64,000 bases of DNA from Clostridium sp. OF03-18AA (GTDB lineage Bacteria; Bacillota; Clostridia; Lachnospirales; Lachnospiraceae). Shown piece after piece: positions 51,061 through 61,700 of the stretch. The stretch is taken from the NCBI RefSeq assembly GCF_003478035.1, contig NZ_QUEP01000001.1:62001-126000 (forward strand), in the 5' to 3' direction. Below the pieces are notes generated by a model. That model was not told the origin of the DNA and did not search any database. It saw only the letters and a program-made list of their open reading frames with translations. Numbering within the stretch: position 1 is the first letter of the stretch; each line of letters begins with the position of its first letter. The position numbers and the translations under genes were made by a program.

Positions 51061-52314
51061 ATGGCAGAATTGATAGAGATCGGTGAGCAGCAGGAGCGGG
51101 TGATTCTGTTTGCCGCCAGCACGAACGACTCCGATGACACGGAAGAATCCGTGGAGGAGCTGAAAGAGCTTGTAAAGACCGCGGGAGCGGAGACCGTCGG
51201 GACCGTGATCCAGAACCGGGAAAATATCCATCCGGGAACCTACCTTGGAAAGGGAAAGATCCAGGAACTGAAGGAGATGGTCTGGGAGAGCGGAGCGACC
51301 GGAGTTGTCTGTGACGATGAGCTCTCCCCGGCACAGCTCAAAAACCTGGAGGATGCCCTGGACACAAAGGTCATGGACCGGACGATGATCATTCTTGATA
51401 TCTTTGCGGCCCGCGCGAAGACCAGGGAAGGAAAGATCCAGGTCGAGCTGGCGCAGCTCAGATACCGTGCCGTCCGTCTTGTCGGACTCAGAAATTCTCT
51501 GTCGAGACTCGGCGGCGGAATCGGCACGAGGGGGCCTGGTGAGACGAAACTCGAGGTGGACCGCAGACGGATCCATGAGCGGATCAGCCAGTTAAAATCG
51601 GAGCTTCAGGATGTGGAGCGCCACAGGGATGTGGTTCGGAAACAGAGAGAGCAGAGCGGAACTCTGACGGCGGCCATTGTCGGCTATACGAATGCAGGAA
51701 AGTCCACACTCTTAAATAAGCTCACCGGCGCCGGGATCCTGGCGGAGGATAAGCTCTTTGCAACTCTGGATCCGACGACGAGAGCGCTTGTGCTTCCGGG
51801 TGGGGAGAAGGTCCTTCTGACGGATACGGTCGGATTTATCCGGAAGCTTCCGCATCACCTTGTCGAGGCATTCAAGAGTACGCTTGAAGAAGCGAGGTAC
51901 TGTGATGTGATCCTCCATGTGGTGGACTGCTCGAATCCGCAGATGGACATGCAGATGCATGTAGTCTACGAGACGCTGCGCCGACTGGACATCAAGGACA
52001 AAGAGATCATCACCGTGTTCAACAAGGTGGACCGTCCGGATGCGGACACTGCCTGCCGGGACATGTCTGCGGACTATAAGGTACGGTTATCGGCAAAGAC
52101 AGGAGAGGGCATCGGGGAACTGCTCGATCTTTTTGCCGTGATCTTAAGAAACCGCAGGATCTATTTTGAGAAGGTCTTTGCATACAAAAATGCCGGGCGG
52201 ATCCAGACGATCCGGAAGAGCGGACAGCTTCTCTCGGAGGAATACCAGGACGACGGGATCCATGTGAAGGCATATGTTCCTGTGGAACTGTTTGAAGAGC
52301 TGTATAAGGACTAG
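51061..52314 (+). CDS. hflX: GTPase HflX
   Basis: HflX (417 residues) is a ribosome-splitting GTPase active under heat and antibiotic stress. The N-terminal domain contains HPGTYLGKGKIQEL and the glycine-rich linker SRLGGGIGTRGPGETKLEVDRR. The G domain has G1 GYTNAGKSTL, G3 DTVGFIRKLPHHLVEAFKST, G4 NKVD and G5 SAKTGEG. AGGAG lies upstream of the ATG at 51061. Confidence 0.95.
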   Translation: MAELIEIGEQQERVILFAASTNDSDDTEESVEELKELVKTAGAETVGTVIQNRENIHPGTYLGKGKIQELKEMVWESGATGVVCDDELSPAQLKNLEDALDTKVMDRTMIILDIFAARAKTREGKIQVELAQLRYRAVRLVGLRNSLSRLGGGIGTRGPGETKLEVDRRRIHERISQLKSELQDVERHRDVVRKQREQSGTLTAAIVGYTNAGKSTLLNKLTGAGILAEDKLFATLDPTTRALVLPGGEKVLLTDTVGFIRKLPHHLVEAFKSTLEEARYCDVILHVVDCSNPQMDMQMHVVYETLRRLDIKDKEIITVFNKVDRPDADTACRDMSADYKVRLSAKTGEGIGELLDLFAVILRNRRIYFEKVFAYKNAGRIQTIRKSGQLLSEEYQDDGIHVKAYVPVELFEELYKD

Positions 52315-52465
52315 CGGACCGGCCGGTCAGCATCGGGAACTTTCTGTCCGGACGGGCAGAAAGCCGGAAGACAGAGAACGCTGACAGGGCGGACAGACAC
52401 GCTCCGGCATGTGGGGAATGCCGGAAAATCGGACTTTGCAGCATTTGATATGAGGGGGTAATCTT

Positions 52466-53335
52466 ATGGGGAAGACACGGGGAAAAGAATTTGCCCTGGA
52501 TTTTCTGGCAGATGTGGCGGGCGGTTTTATCCAGGCTGTTGCGCTGCACTGCTTTATCGACAACATTGATATCGCGCCGGGAGGCGCCAGCGGTATGGCG
52601 ATCCTGCTCAACCGTCTGACGAGCCTGCCGATCGGTACACTGACATTTTTGATCAACATCCCGCTTCTGATCGCGTCCTGGATCTATCTGGGGAAGGAAA
52701 AGACGATCAAGACATTGAAAACCGTGGCGATCATGACGGTGATCCTTGATGGACTGGTGACGCCGTATTTCCCGGTGTATTCGGGGGACAAGATGGTGTC
52801 CTGCCTTTTCGGCGGAGTGCTCATGGGGATCAGCCTGGCGGTCGTATTTATGCGCGGTTCCACAACGGGTGGCGGCGATATCGCCGCGAAGCTTTTACAG
52901 AAGTTCCGCCCGCACATGCAGACCGGAAAGGCTGTCATGGCTACGGATCTCGTGATCATTCTCCTGTCCATGGCGGTGTTCCGGAATATTGAATCGGGTC
53001 TTTACGGACTGATCAATATGGTAGTCGGAACGTATGTGATCGATGTGATCCTCTATGGTATGAATAAGAGCACGATGATCACGGTGATCAGCCCGAGATC
53101 CGGGAAGATCGCAAAGGAGCTGATGAGGAATCTGGAGCGCGGCTGCACACTGCTAAAGAGCCGCGGTGCCTACCGGGAAGAGGAAGGCGAGACGGTGATC
53201 TGCGTGCTTGATAAAAAACAGTTCTACCGTGCGAAGAAGATCGTCTACGGGATCGATCCGACCGCATTCATGATCGTATCCGAGGCTCAGGAAGTCTACG
53301 GGGAAGGATTCCTTGATTCTGACTGGGAAGTGTAA
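52466..53335 (+). CDS. YitT family membrane protein (DUF161/DUF2179)
   Basis: A 289-residue protein with five to six N-terminal membrane segments (IAPGGASGMAILLNRLTSLPIGTLTFLINIPLL and FMRGSTTGGGDIAAKLL are family signatures) and a cytoplasmic C-terminal DUF2179 domain (about 210-285, VISPRSGKIAKELMRN ... FLDSDWEV). Function is unknown; YitT proteins are common in Firmicutes. It has a terminator directly after it. Confidence 0.9.
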   Translation: MGKTRGKEFALDFLADVAGGFIQAVALHCFIDNIDIAPGGASGMAILLNRLTSLPIGTLTFLINIPLLIASWIYLGKEKTIKTLKTVAIMTVILDGLVTPYFPVYSGDKMVSCLFGGVLMGISLAVVFMRGSTTGGGDIAAKLLQKFRPHMQTGKAVMATDLVIILLSMAVFRNIESGLYGLINMVVGTYVIDVILYGMNKSTMITVISPRSGKIAKELMRNLERGCTLLKSRGAYREEEGETVICVLDKKQFYRAKKIVYGIDPTAFMIVSEAQEVYGEGFLDSDWEV

Positions 53336-53354
53336 AAAATAAAGAAACGAAAAA

Positions 53355-53391
53355 GACGATCCGCCAGGTAATTTGCGGATCGCCTTTTTTC
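53355..53391 (+). terminator. Terminator after the yitT-family gene
   Basis: GACGATCCGC pairs (one mismatch) with GCGGATCGCC and is followed by six T. Confidence 0.8.
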
Positions 53392-53502
53392 GTCACGGGA
53401 GTTCTGGGGGAACTCTCATGAGATGACTTCCGGCATCTGGGGAAGACGCCGGTGAAGGGGTGCGGCCTGACCGCGGCCGCGGGGTTATATCAAAGGATCG
53501 AA

Positions 53503-54453
53503 TTATTCGATAATGCCAAGGCTCTTAGCGTACTCCGTATACTCGTCGTACCATTCATTGTAGAGATTCTGATCAACAACTTCATCGATGATCTCGTTGA
53601 TCCTGTCTGTCAGGGCATCTTCCCCTTTCGGGATACCGATTCTTGTTCCCTGTGTCTCCGGATCAACTTTAAAGTAGAGGTTCGGAACGATCACGAGGTT
53701 GCTGTCCGGGTTGGATTCCAGATATAATCTTGCCATTCTGAGAGCAGCGACCATGACATCGGCTTTGCCGGTCTGGACCATCAGGAAACCATCGTTTGTG
53801 GAAGAAACACGGTTGTATTTTTTATAGCTCGGGATCTGTTCCTGTACGAACTGTTCCTGAAGGGAACCGTTCTGTGCAACGACAACCTTGTCCGAGAGAT
53901 CATTGAAGGATTTGATGCTGTCGACATCTTCCTTGCGGACCAGGATACCGTAAGCAGTCTGCGGATCTTCGTCTCCGAAGTAATAACCTTTGGAGAGGTT
54001 CATGGTCTCAGCTCTTGCCGGTGTGTAAGCCAGAGCGGAGATCGCGAGATCATATTTGCCGGTCGTGATGCTTCCGAGAACGCTTGTGAAGTCCATCGGT
54101 TTGATGCGGACCTCAACGCCGAGGGATTCGCCGATATAGTTCGCAAGCTCGATATCGGAGCCGACATAGGCGTCATCTCCGCTCTTTGTCGGATCGATGA
54201 ACTCGTTCGGAGCGAAGTACGGCTCGGTCGCGATCTCGATGTATCCGCGCTCCAGAATGTCGTTTAAACGATTGCCGGAACCGGTCGTCTCTGCTGCTAC
54301 CAGACCTGCGTCTGTCTGCGGAGTTGTTGTCTCAGATGCCGTTGTCTGCGGGATCGTAGCGCCCATCGCGGAGGAACCGGAACATCCGGTGAGTGCCGCA
54401 GCGGATAATAAAAGTGACGTACCTAAGATGAAAAGCTGATTGAATTTCTTCAT
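53503..54453 (-). CDS. Amino-acid ABC transporter substrate-binding lipoprotein
   Basis: A 316-residue family-3 solute-binding protein. The lipobox is LTGC (about residues 21-24), followed by a Ser/Thr/Ala-rich linker. The binding domain begins at LNDILERGYIEIATEPYFAPNEF and has DIELANYIGESLGVEV, ALAYTPARAETMNLSKGYY and VRKEDVDSIKSFNDL, typical of polar amino-acid binders. No permease or ATPase gene is adjacent, so it is an orphan. It has a strong minus-strand promoter and an AGGAGG ribosome site. Confidence 0.9.
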   Translation of the reverse strand: MKKFNQLFILGTSLLLSAAALTGCSGSSAMGATIPQTTASETTTPQTDAGLVAAETTGSGNRLNDILERGYIEIATEPYFAPNEFIDPTKSGDDAYVGSDIELANYIGESLGVEVRIKPMDFTSVLGSITTGKYDLAISALAYTPARAETMNLSKGYYFGDEDPQTAYGILVRKEDVDSIKSFNDLSDKVVVAQNGSLQEQFVQEQIPSYKKYNRVSSTNDGFLMVQTGKADVMVAALRMARLYLESNPDSNLVIVPNLYFKVDPETQGTRIGIPKGEDALTDRINEIIDEVVDQNLYNEWYDEYTEYAKSLGIIE

Positions 54454-54535
54454 GGATGGTTCCTCCTTGTATGCTCTTGATTCAGTATGCTAATGAACTT
54501 TCGATTTAGCGTGGTAAATTGTTATCATGGTGAAG

Positions 54536-54564
54536 AGTATACAGGAGGAAAAGAGATTTGTCAA
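54536..54564 (-). promoter_or_regulatory. Promoter of the substrate-binding protein gene
   Basis: On the minus strand a perfect TTGACA is 17 bases from TATACT. Confidence 0.88.
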
Positions 54565-54590
54565 GTGGGTTATTAAAAAAAATTTGAGAT

Positions 54591-55067
54591 CTACTTCGCG
54601 GATGCCTTGGAGAGCGCCGTTTTCACCGCCGATACGAGCGCCATGGAGGTGTACTGGGACCCGGCGGGGTATTCCAGACCTTCCAGACTCTGGTTTTCGA
54701 GGATCTGTTCTGAGATGAGATCCATGGCAGGAGCCATTAGAGGATACATAGTCTCAACGGAGTCGCTTAAAGGGACAAGGGACACGGAGCGGATCCCCGT
54801 GTGATCCACAGCGACCTCCACATTGACGTTCTCGCTGCCTAAAACGATGGGAGATGAATAAAGTCCCGGAACATATGTAACAGAGGCGGGAGCGGCCTGT
54901 GAGGAGCTCTCCGATGCCTGATCAGGAGCATCATGGGAGATGTTGTCCTTTTTAGGGCGGAACATAAAGAGAAACAGCATGATGAGGACGATGGCGAAGC
55001 CGATAAAAAGAGCCGTGTAGATGATCTCCTTCATCCTGAGGACGATGATCTTTGTTTTTGAACTCAT
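54591..55067 (-). CDS. Membrane-anchored protein with a degenerate FMN-binding-like domain
   Basis: A 158-residue protein with one N-terminal membrane anchor (residues about 14-36), a Ser/Ala-rich linker, and a C-terminal domain. That domain begins YVPGLYSSPIVLGSENVNVEV and ends YTSMALVSAVKTALSKA, echoing the FMN_bind pattern (G-Y/L...V-V-D...T-S..A...AV..AL). The flavin-attachment SGAT motif is absent (AGSQYTS instead), so flavin binding is doubtful. It would face outside the cell. It is transcribed on the minus strand, divergent from addB. Confidence 0.5.
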   Translation of the reverse strand: MSSKTKIIVLRMKEIIYTALFIGFAIVLIMLFLFMFRPKKDNISHDAPDQASESSSQAAPASVTYVPGLYSSPIVLGSENVNVEVAVDHTGIRSVSLVPLSDSVETMYPLMAPAMDLISEQILENQSLEGLEYPAGSQYTSMALVSAVKTALSKASAK

Positions 55068-55171
55068 AGAATAATAGATCCTTTTGGGGATGGTTTGTAT
55101 TAATCATATGAGAGCGGATGAGAAAAAATACATGGCATTCCTTTTGCATGGCCCGGAGCATGGGCCGGAAG

Positions 55172-55213
55172 CCGGACAAAAAACTTGACATTTTTGTCCG
55201 GAACATATACGGT
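55172..55213 (+). promoter_or_regulatory. addBA promoter with -35 inside a perfect inverted repeat
   Basis: CCGGACAAAAA (55172-55182) and TTTTTGTCCGG (55191-55201) are perfect inverted repeats of 11 bp separated by ACTTGACA, which contains a perfect -35 TTGACA (55185-55190). The -10 is TACGGT (17-base spacing) or TATACG (15-base), both weak. A repressor or activator operator is suggested. Confidence 0.6.
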
Positions 55214-55279
55214 TTACATATCTGAAATTGAATAATGCCTGACCGGCGGAAATGCGGTCAGGGAGCAGGAGGACATAGA

Positions 55280-58200
55280 ATGGGATTGTGCATGGTGATG
55301 GGCGGTTCCGGAGCCGGGAAAACAGAATATATCTATAGGAAGATCATCGAGCTGTCCATGAAGGAGCCGGATGGCCGTTTTTTTGTGGTGACGCCTGAAC
55401 AGGCGACGATGCAGGCCCAGAAGGAGATCGTGAGACTGCATCCGAATCATGGAACGATGAACATTGATGTTGTGAGCTTTGAACGTCTGGCTTACCGGAT
55501 TTTTTCAGAACTGTCGATTCCGCAGCCGGAGGTCCTGGACGATACGGGAAAAAATATGATCCTGCGGAAACTTGCGGGGGAGAAGAAGGACGAACTTACC
55601 ATGTTTTCGTCTCATCTGAACCGCCCGGGGTTTATCGGGGAGATCAAGTCCATGCTCTCGGAACTCTACCAGTACGGGGCAACTCCGGAAGACCTTAAGA
55701 TCCAGTCGGCAGGAGACGGTGTCGGTCAGATCCTTTCGGCAAAGCTCTCCGACATGGAGGTGATCTTTGAGGCATTCCGGGAGTTCACAAAGGAAAAGTA
55801 CATTACTCTGGAGGAACTTTTGGATGTGCTCTGTCAGGTGGCGGAGCGGTCGGAGCTTTTAAAGGACAGTGTTATGGTTCTCGACGGGTATACAGGTTTT
55901 ACCCCGATCCAGTACCGGCTGATCGGAATCCTGTTAAAAATCTGCCGGGATCTCTTTGTGACGGTTTCTGCGACAATGGAGCCGGGACTGGATCTTTCTG
56001 CGGAGTCCGATGAGACCGATCTCTTTGATATGAGCAGGAAAATGACCGGAAAACTGAAAAAACTGGCGGAAGAAAACGGCATAAAAATCTACCGCGATCT
56101 GATCTTTTACAAACGTCCGCTGGTGCGCTTCCGGAACAGTCCTGCGCTCGACCATCTGGAACGGACGTTTTTCCGTTATCCGTATCCCAGATACCGCGGC
56201 GGCACGGAAGAAATCCTTCTCGTGCAGGCGAAAAATCCTGAGGACGAGGCAGACTTTATAACAAACAGGATCGAGACTCTTGTAAAAAAGAACGGATACC
56301 GGTATCGCGATATTGCTCTGGTATGCGGGGATCTTCCGGGATACAGCCGTGAGATCACCAAGAGCTTTGAGGAAAACGGGATCCCGCTTTTCCTCGATGA
56401 GAACCGGGATGTCTCCGGAAATCCACTGATCCGCCTGATCCAGAGTGCTCTCGATATCCTGCAGAAAGGATTTGATTACGAGAGCATGTTCCGATATCTC
56501 CGAACGGGACTTGTAACAGATCAGACTGAGAAAGTGGACCGGATGGAAATCTATGTGCGTGCGATGGGAATCCGCGGCTTTGCCAAATGGGATGCAGTCT
56601 GGGACCGGACGTTTGATGGCGGAGAAAATCTGAATCTTCTTGAAATGAATGCTTTTAAAGAGGAGATCATGGCGCCACTGCGGCTGCTCCGGGAACAGTG
56701 TGGCGGCCGGGGAGTTCCGGTAAAGACAGTCACGGATGCACTGGCGGAGCTTCTGGAGATGCTCGGCGCGGAGGAAAAGCTGGAAAAACTGTCGGAGCAG
56801 TTTAAAACTTGCGGTATGGACCGCGAGGCGAGAGAGTATGAGGAAATTTTCGGTCTTGTCACGGAACTCTTTGAGAAATTTAAAAGTCTCCTGGGGGACG
56901 AATATGTGGCCAGAAGAGAGTACGCGGAGATCCTCTCCGCCGGTTTTTCAGAACTTTCTGTCGGGATGATCCCTGCAGGCGCGGACCGTGTGGTCTGCGG
57001 AGACTTAAAGAGAACACGTCTCGACAAGATCAAAGTCCTCTTTTTCCTCGGAGTCAGCCAGGGAATTGTTCCGGCGGACCATTCAAAGGGCGGACTATTT
57101 AGCGACAATGAGAGGGAGATCTTAAAAAAGAATTCCATGGAGCTTGCACCGACCGCCAGGGAAGAGGGCTTTATGGAGCGGTTTTATCTGTATCTCATGA
57201 TGACAAAGCCGTCCGACCAGCTGATCCTCTCCTGGCCGGCGGTGACGGCGGAAGGAAAAGAGATCCGTCCATCCGGCATGATCGGGGAGATGAAAAAGAG
57301 ATTCCCGGATCTTGTGATCCATGAGAGCGGGGAGGAGAAATGTCCGGATGTATCCGTGACGGCAGCAAAAAAATCCGTGCTTTCCTGGCTGCAGGAGCCG
57401 GAGAAAATGATGGATCCGGCGCAGGAAGAGCCGAGAGTGCTTTACCGCTTTCTCTCCTCGGAGAAAGAGACGGAGGCCGAGATGGAAAATCTTGCAAAAG
57501 CTGTCGCCTATTCTTATAAAAAAGGAGAGATCGGCAAAACGGCTGCGCGGGAACTCTATGGGACGCTGCTTCGGGGAAGTGTCACGAGAATGGAGGGATA
57601 TGCGGCATGTGCCTATTCCCACTTCCTGAATCACGGACTTGGACTGCGTGCAGGAAAAGAGTATGAGCTTGATCTTTCCGATATGGGAAATCTGTTTCAC
57701 CAGTCGCTCGATACGTTTTTCAGAAATATCCGGGATCACGGGAAGGATTTCAGAACGATCACGGATGCGGAGCGGCGGACTCTGGTAAGAAAAGCGGTGG
57801 AGGAGGTTTCTGCAAAGTACCGGAATACGATCATGAAAAGCTCTGCGAGAAATGCATATCTCGAAAAGAAAGTGGAGAGGATCACGGACCGGACCGTGCG
57901 GGCACTGATCTACCAGATCCGGAAGGGCGATTTTGAGCCGGAAGAGTTCGAGGTAGATGTCAGCACGAGGATCCCGCTGAAAGATGGGGAGGCGCTGAAT
58001 CTCCGGGGAAGGATCGACCGGATGGATGTGTTTGAGGATGAGGATAAGGTCTATGTGAAGATCATGGATTACAAATCGGGAAGCACATCCTTTGATCTGG
58101 CGCTTTTATATCACGGACTGCAGCTTCAGCTCGTGGTCTATATGGATGCGGCGCTGAAAATGCAGGAAAACCGGCATCCGGGGAAGCAGGCGGTCCCGGC

Positions 58201-58753
58201 CGGGATCTTTTATTATCATATCGATGACCCTGTGATCGACCGCGAGGACGGGATGACGGACGAGGAGATCGAAGCCGGGATCCTGCGCAGGCTCAGAATG
58301 AACGGACTCGTGAACAGCAGTCTGGATGTGATCCGCCATATGGACCGGGACATCGAAAAGGAATCCGATGTGATCCCGGTTGCGTTAAAGGACGGATATG
58401 TCCAGGAGGTAAAGTCCTCTGTTGCCGGGGGAAAGCGGTTTGCCAGACTTGCAGATTTTGTGAACGGACAGCTGAAGACTATGGGAGGTGAGATCCTGGA
58501 CGGAAATGTGGCGGTCAATCCGTATAAACAGGGAAACAGGACAGCATGTGACTATTGTCCATACCACAGTGTCTGCGGATTTGATCTGAAGACAGACGGA
58601 TATGGATTCCGCCGTTTCCGCCCGATGAAGGCGGAGGAGATCTGGAAGGAGATCGACCCGGAGGAATCAGATGAAAATGAGACAGAGGAACAGGAAAGCG
58701 GAAACAGAAAACCGGAACCGGGGAGACGCAAGGACGGAGAGGAGAAGATGTGA
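55280..58753 (+). CDS. addB: Helicase-nuclease subunit AddB (RexB-like)
   Basis: AddB (1157 residues) forms the AddAB nuclease-helicase that resects double-strand breaks. The N-terminus has Walker A GGSGAGKTEYIY. The C-terminal RecB-like nuclease domain has LRGRIDRMDVFEDEDKVYVKIMDYKSG (catalytic Asp and Lys) and QLQLVVYMDA, and an iron-sulfur cluster is indicated by Cys in YAACAYSHF and CDYCPYHSVCGF. The ATG at 55280 follows AGGAGG. The stop overlaps the addA start (TGATG). Confidence 0.94.
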   Translation: MGLCMVMGGSGAGKTEYIYRKIIELSMKEPDGRFFVVTPEQATMQAQKEIVRLHPNHGTMNIDVVSFERLAYRIFSELSIPQPEVLDDTGKNMILRKLAGEKKDELTMFSSHLNRPGFIGEIKSMLSELYQYGATPEDLKIQSAGDGVGQILSAKLSDMEVIFEAFREFTKEKYITLEELLDVLCQVAERSELLKDSVMVLDGYTGFTPIQYRLIGILLKICRDLFVTVSATMEPGLDLSAESDETDLFDMSRKMTGKLKKLAEENGIKIYRDLIFYKRPLVRFRNSPALDHLERTFFRYPYPRYRGGTEEILLVQAKNPEDEADFITNRIETLVKKNGYRYRDIALVCGDLPGYSREITKSFEENGIPLFLDENRDVSGNPLIRLIQSALDILQKGFDYESMFRYLRTGLVTDQTEKVDRMEIYVRAMGIRGFAKWDAVWDRTFDGGENLNLLEMNAFKEEIMAPLRLLREQCGGRGVPVKTVTDALAELLEMLGAEEKLEKLSEQFKTCGMDREAREYEEIFGLVTELFEKFKSLLGDEYVARREYAEILSAGFSELSVGMIPAGADRVVCGDLKRTRLDKIKVLFFLGVSQGIVPADHSKGGLFSDNEREILKKNSMELAPTAREEGFMERFYLYLMMTKPSDQLILSWPAVTAEGKEIRPSGMIGEMKKRFPDLVIHESGEEKCPDVSVTAAKKSVLSWLQEPEKMMDPAQEEPRVLYRFLSSEKETEAEMENLAKAVAYSYKKGEIGKTAARELYGTLLRGSVTRMEGYAACAYSHFLNHGLGLRAGKEYELDLSDMGNLFHQSLDTFFRNIRDHGKDFRTITDAERRTLVRKAVEEVSAKYRNTIMKSSARNAYLEKKVERITDRTVRALIYQIRKGDFEPEEFEVDVSTRIPLKDGEALNLRGRIDRMDVFEDEDKVYVKIMDYKSGSTSFDLALLYHGLQLQLVVYMDAALKMQENRHPGKQAVPAGIFYYHIDDPVIDREDGMTDEEIEAGILRRLRMNGLVNSSLDVIRHMDRDIEKESDVIPVALKDGYVQEVKSSVAGGKRFARLADFVNGQLKTMGGEILDGNVAVNPYKQGNRTACDYCPYHSVCGFDLKTDGYGFRRFRPMKAEEIWKEIDPEESDENETEEQESGNRKPEPGRRKDGEEKM

Positions 58754-61700
58754 TGGCGACAACATGGACGGATGAACAGTTACAGGTCATTGAGACGAGG
58801 CATAAGAATCTTCTTGTCTCTGCGGCCGCAGGAAGCGGAAAGACTGCGGTCCTCGTTGAGAGAATCATCCGCATGATCACAGATCCGGATCAGCCGGTGG
58901 ACATTGACAGACTGCTCGTCATGACGTTCACCAACGCGGCGGCCGCGGAGATGCGGGAGCGTGTGGAGACGGCTCTCGGATCACTTCTCGACGAAGACCC
59001 GGGAAATAAAAATCTGGAACGGCAGAGCACGCTGATCCACCATGCGAAGATCACCACGATCGACAGCTTCTGCCTGAATCTACTGAGGGAACACTTCCAC
59101 GAGCTGGATCTGGATCCGGGATTCCGGGTGGCGGACGAAGGCGAACTTCTGCTCTTAAAAGCCGATGTGATGAAAGAGCTCCTGGAGGAATATTACGGGA
59201 GAGAAGATGAGCGGTTCCTGCAGTTTGTGGACACTTATGCGTCAGGGCGGACGGACGGAGGTCTCGAGGATTATATTTTAAAGGTATGGGAGTTTTCACA
59301 GAGTAATCCGTGGCCGGGAGAGTGGATCGCCGCCTGCCGGGACGAGCTTTCGGAGAGCAGTGAGGAAAGTTCCGGGGAAAAAGGCGGAAAGGAACCGGCC
59401 TGGATGAAATTCCTGATCCGGGATGTGGGACGCCAGGCGGAGGAATTTCTGGATGGTCTTTATGAGGCAGCAGAACTTGCCGCTGAGGAGGACGGACCGC
59501 AGGCGTATGCCCCGATGCTGGCGGAAGATATCCGGGCAATGGAAATACTGAAAGAAGCGGAGACTTACCGGGAGATCGCAGATGGGATTGCCGGACTGAA
59601 ATTCGGACGTCTGGCGGCTGTCAGGGGAAAACAGGTGGATCCGGAGAAGAAAGAGCGGGCGGCAGCGCTCAGAAATGCCGCAAAGGACGGCATCAAAAAG
59701 ATGAAAGCCCTTTATCTTCCGGGTGATGTGGATTCTGTGTTTTCCGACATGGATGCCTGCCGGGGACCGATCCGGATGCTTCTGGAACTTGCGGAAGAGT
59801 TTTCCGCCAGGTTCCAGGAGGCAAAAGAAGAAAAGAATCTGGTGGATTTCAATGACCTGGAACATTTTGCACTCGAAATCCTTACAGGCGGCAGTCCGGA
59901 TCACAGACCGGGAGCAGTGGCGGATGAACTTTCGGGAATCTATGAAGAAATTCTCGTAGATGAGTATCAGGACAGCAATGAGGTCCAGGAGACACTGATC
60001 CGCTGTGTATCCAGAGAACGGTTCGGGACACCGAATGTTTTTATGGTCGGCGATGTGAAGCAGAGCATCTATAAGTTCCGACTGGCGAAGCCGGAGCTTT
60101 TTCTGGAAAAATATGAATCTTACGGGGATGAGGATGATCTGTACCAGAAGATCGAGCTCCATAAAAATTTCCGGAGCCGACGGGAGGTCCTTGAAAGCAT
60201 CAATGATGTGTTTTATCAGATCATGACAAAGCAGTTGGGAAATATCTGCTACACGGACGATGCGGCCCTGTATGCGGGAGCAATATTTCCGGAAACGCCC
60301 AAAGAAGGCCAGGCAAAGACGGAGGTCCTGCTCTTAAATACGGGAGATCCTCTTTTTGACGGCATGGATGAGGAAAAAGCGGATTACACAGCACGGGAAG
60401 CGGAGGCGAGACTGATCGCTGCAAAGATCCGCGAGCTGACTGATCCGGAATCCGGAATGCAGATCTATAACGGAAAGACCGGTCAGTATGAACGATTAAA
60501 GAAAAAGGATATCGTGATCCTTCTGCGGAGTCTTTCCGGATGGTCGGAGGAATTTTTAAGTGTTCTCGGTGCAGCAGGAATCCCGGCGTATGCGGAGTCC
60601 AGGACCGGGTATTTTACAGCGGTGGAAGTTGAGACGATGTTAAATATGCTGGCGCTCATCGACAACCCGATGCAGGACATCCCGTTAGCCGGAGTGCTGA
60701 AATCTCCGATCGGCGGAATGAAGGACCGGGAGCTTGCTATTGTGATGGCGGACTTTAAGCGGGATCCGGACCGCGGGGAAGATATCGGATTCTATGGGGC
60801 AGTGAAGCACTATCTGGAAAAACATGGGAAACATGATGAAACGATGGCATCGGTCCGGACCGGGGAAGAGAGCGAAGAAGAGACAATCTTCCGGAAGCTG
60901 CAGACCTTTATGGATCTGCTTGCGGAGCTTCGGAGAGAATCCCTGTATCTTCCGGTTTCCAGACTGATCGGCCGTATCTTTGATCGGACAGGATACGACG
61001 AATATGCGGCTGCCATGCCGGCCGGGAAGACTCGGCAGGCAAACCTTGCCATGCTGGTACAGAAGGCGGAAGATTATGAGAAAACAAGCTATCAGGGGCT
61101 GTTTGACTTTATCCGCTATATCGAAAAACTGAAGAAATACAACACGGATTTCGGAGAGGCATCCCGGTCCGGGGAACATGATGATGCGGTGCGGATCATG
61201 AGCATCCACAAAAGTAAAGGACTGGAGTTCCCGGTCGTATTCCTCGCCGGATGCGGAAAAAAATTTAACCGCCAGGATGCAAGAGGGCGGATCCTGATCG
61301 ACGAAGAGCTCGGGATCGCGGCAGATTTTCTGGATCCGGTGAAGAAAGTCAAGGCGCCTACTTTAAAGAAAAATGTGCTCGCAAGGCGCTCCAACCTCGA
61401 AAACATGGGGGAGGAGCTGAGAATCCTCTATGTCGCGATGACGCGTGCAAAAGAAAAGCTCATCATCACGGCTGGGGACAAGTACCTGGAGAACAAGATC
61501 GAAAAATGGGGAATGACCGGATCAGTGGGAGCACTGCCGTTTACCGTGCTGAGCGCGGCGTCCTCCTATCTGGACTGGATCTTGATGGCAGCCGGGGGCG
61601 CAAAAAGAACGATCGATGTGAAAAATGTCCCGATGAAGGATCTCCTTGTGGAGGAAGAAAAAAATCAGGAAGAGAAGGCAAAACTTTACCTGGAACTGGA

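Noticed and set aside
55202..55217. LexA box at the addB promoter (GAACATATACGGTT)
   Set aside because: The half-sites are 6 rather than 4 bases apart and the second is imperfect.
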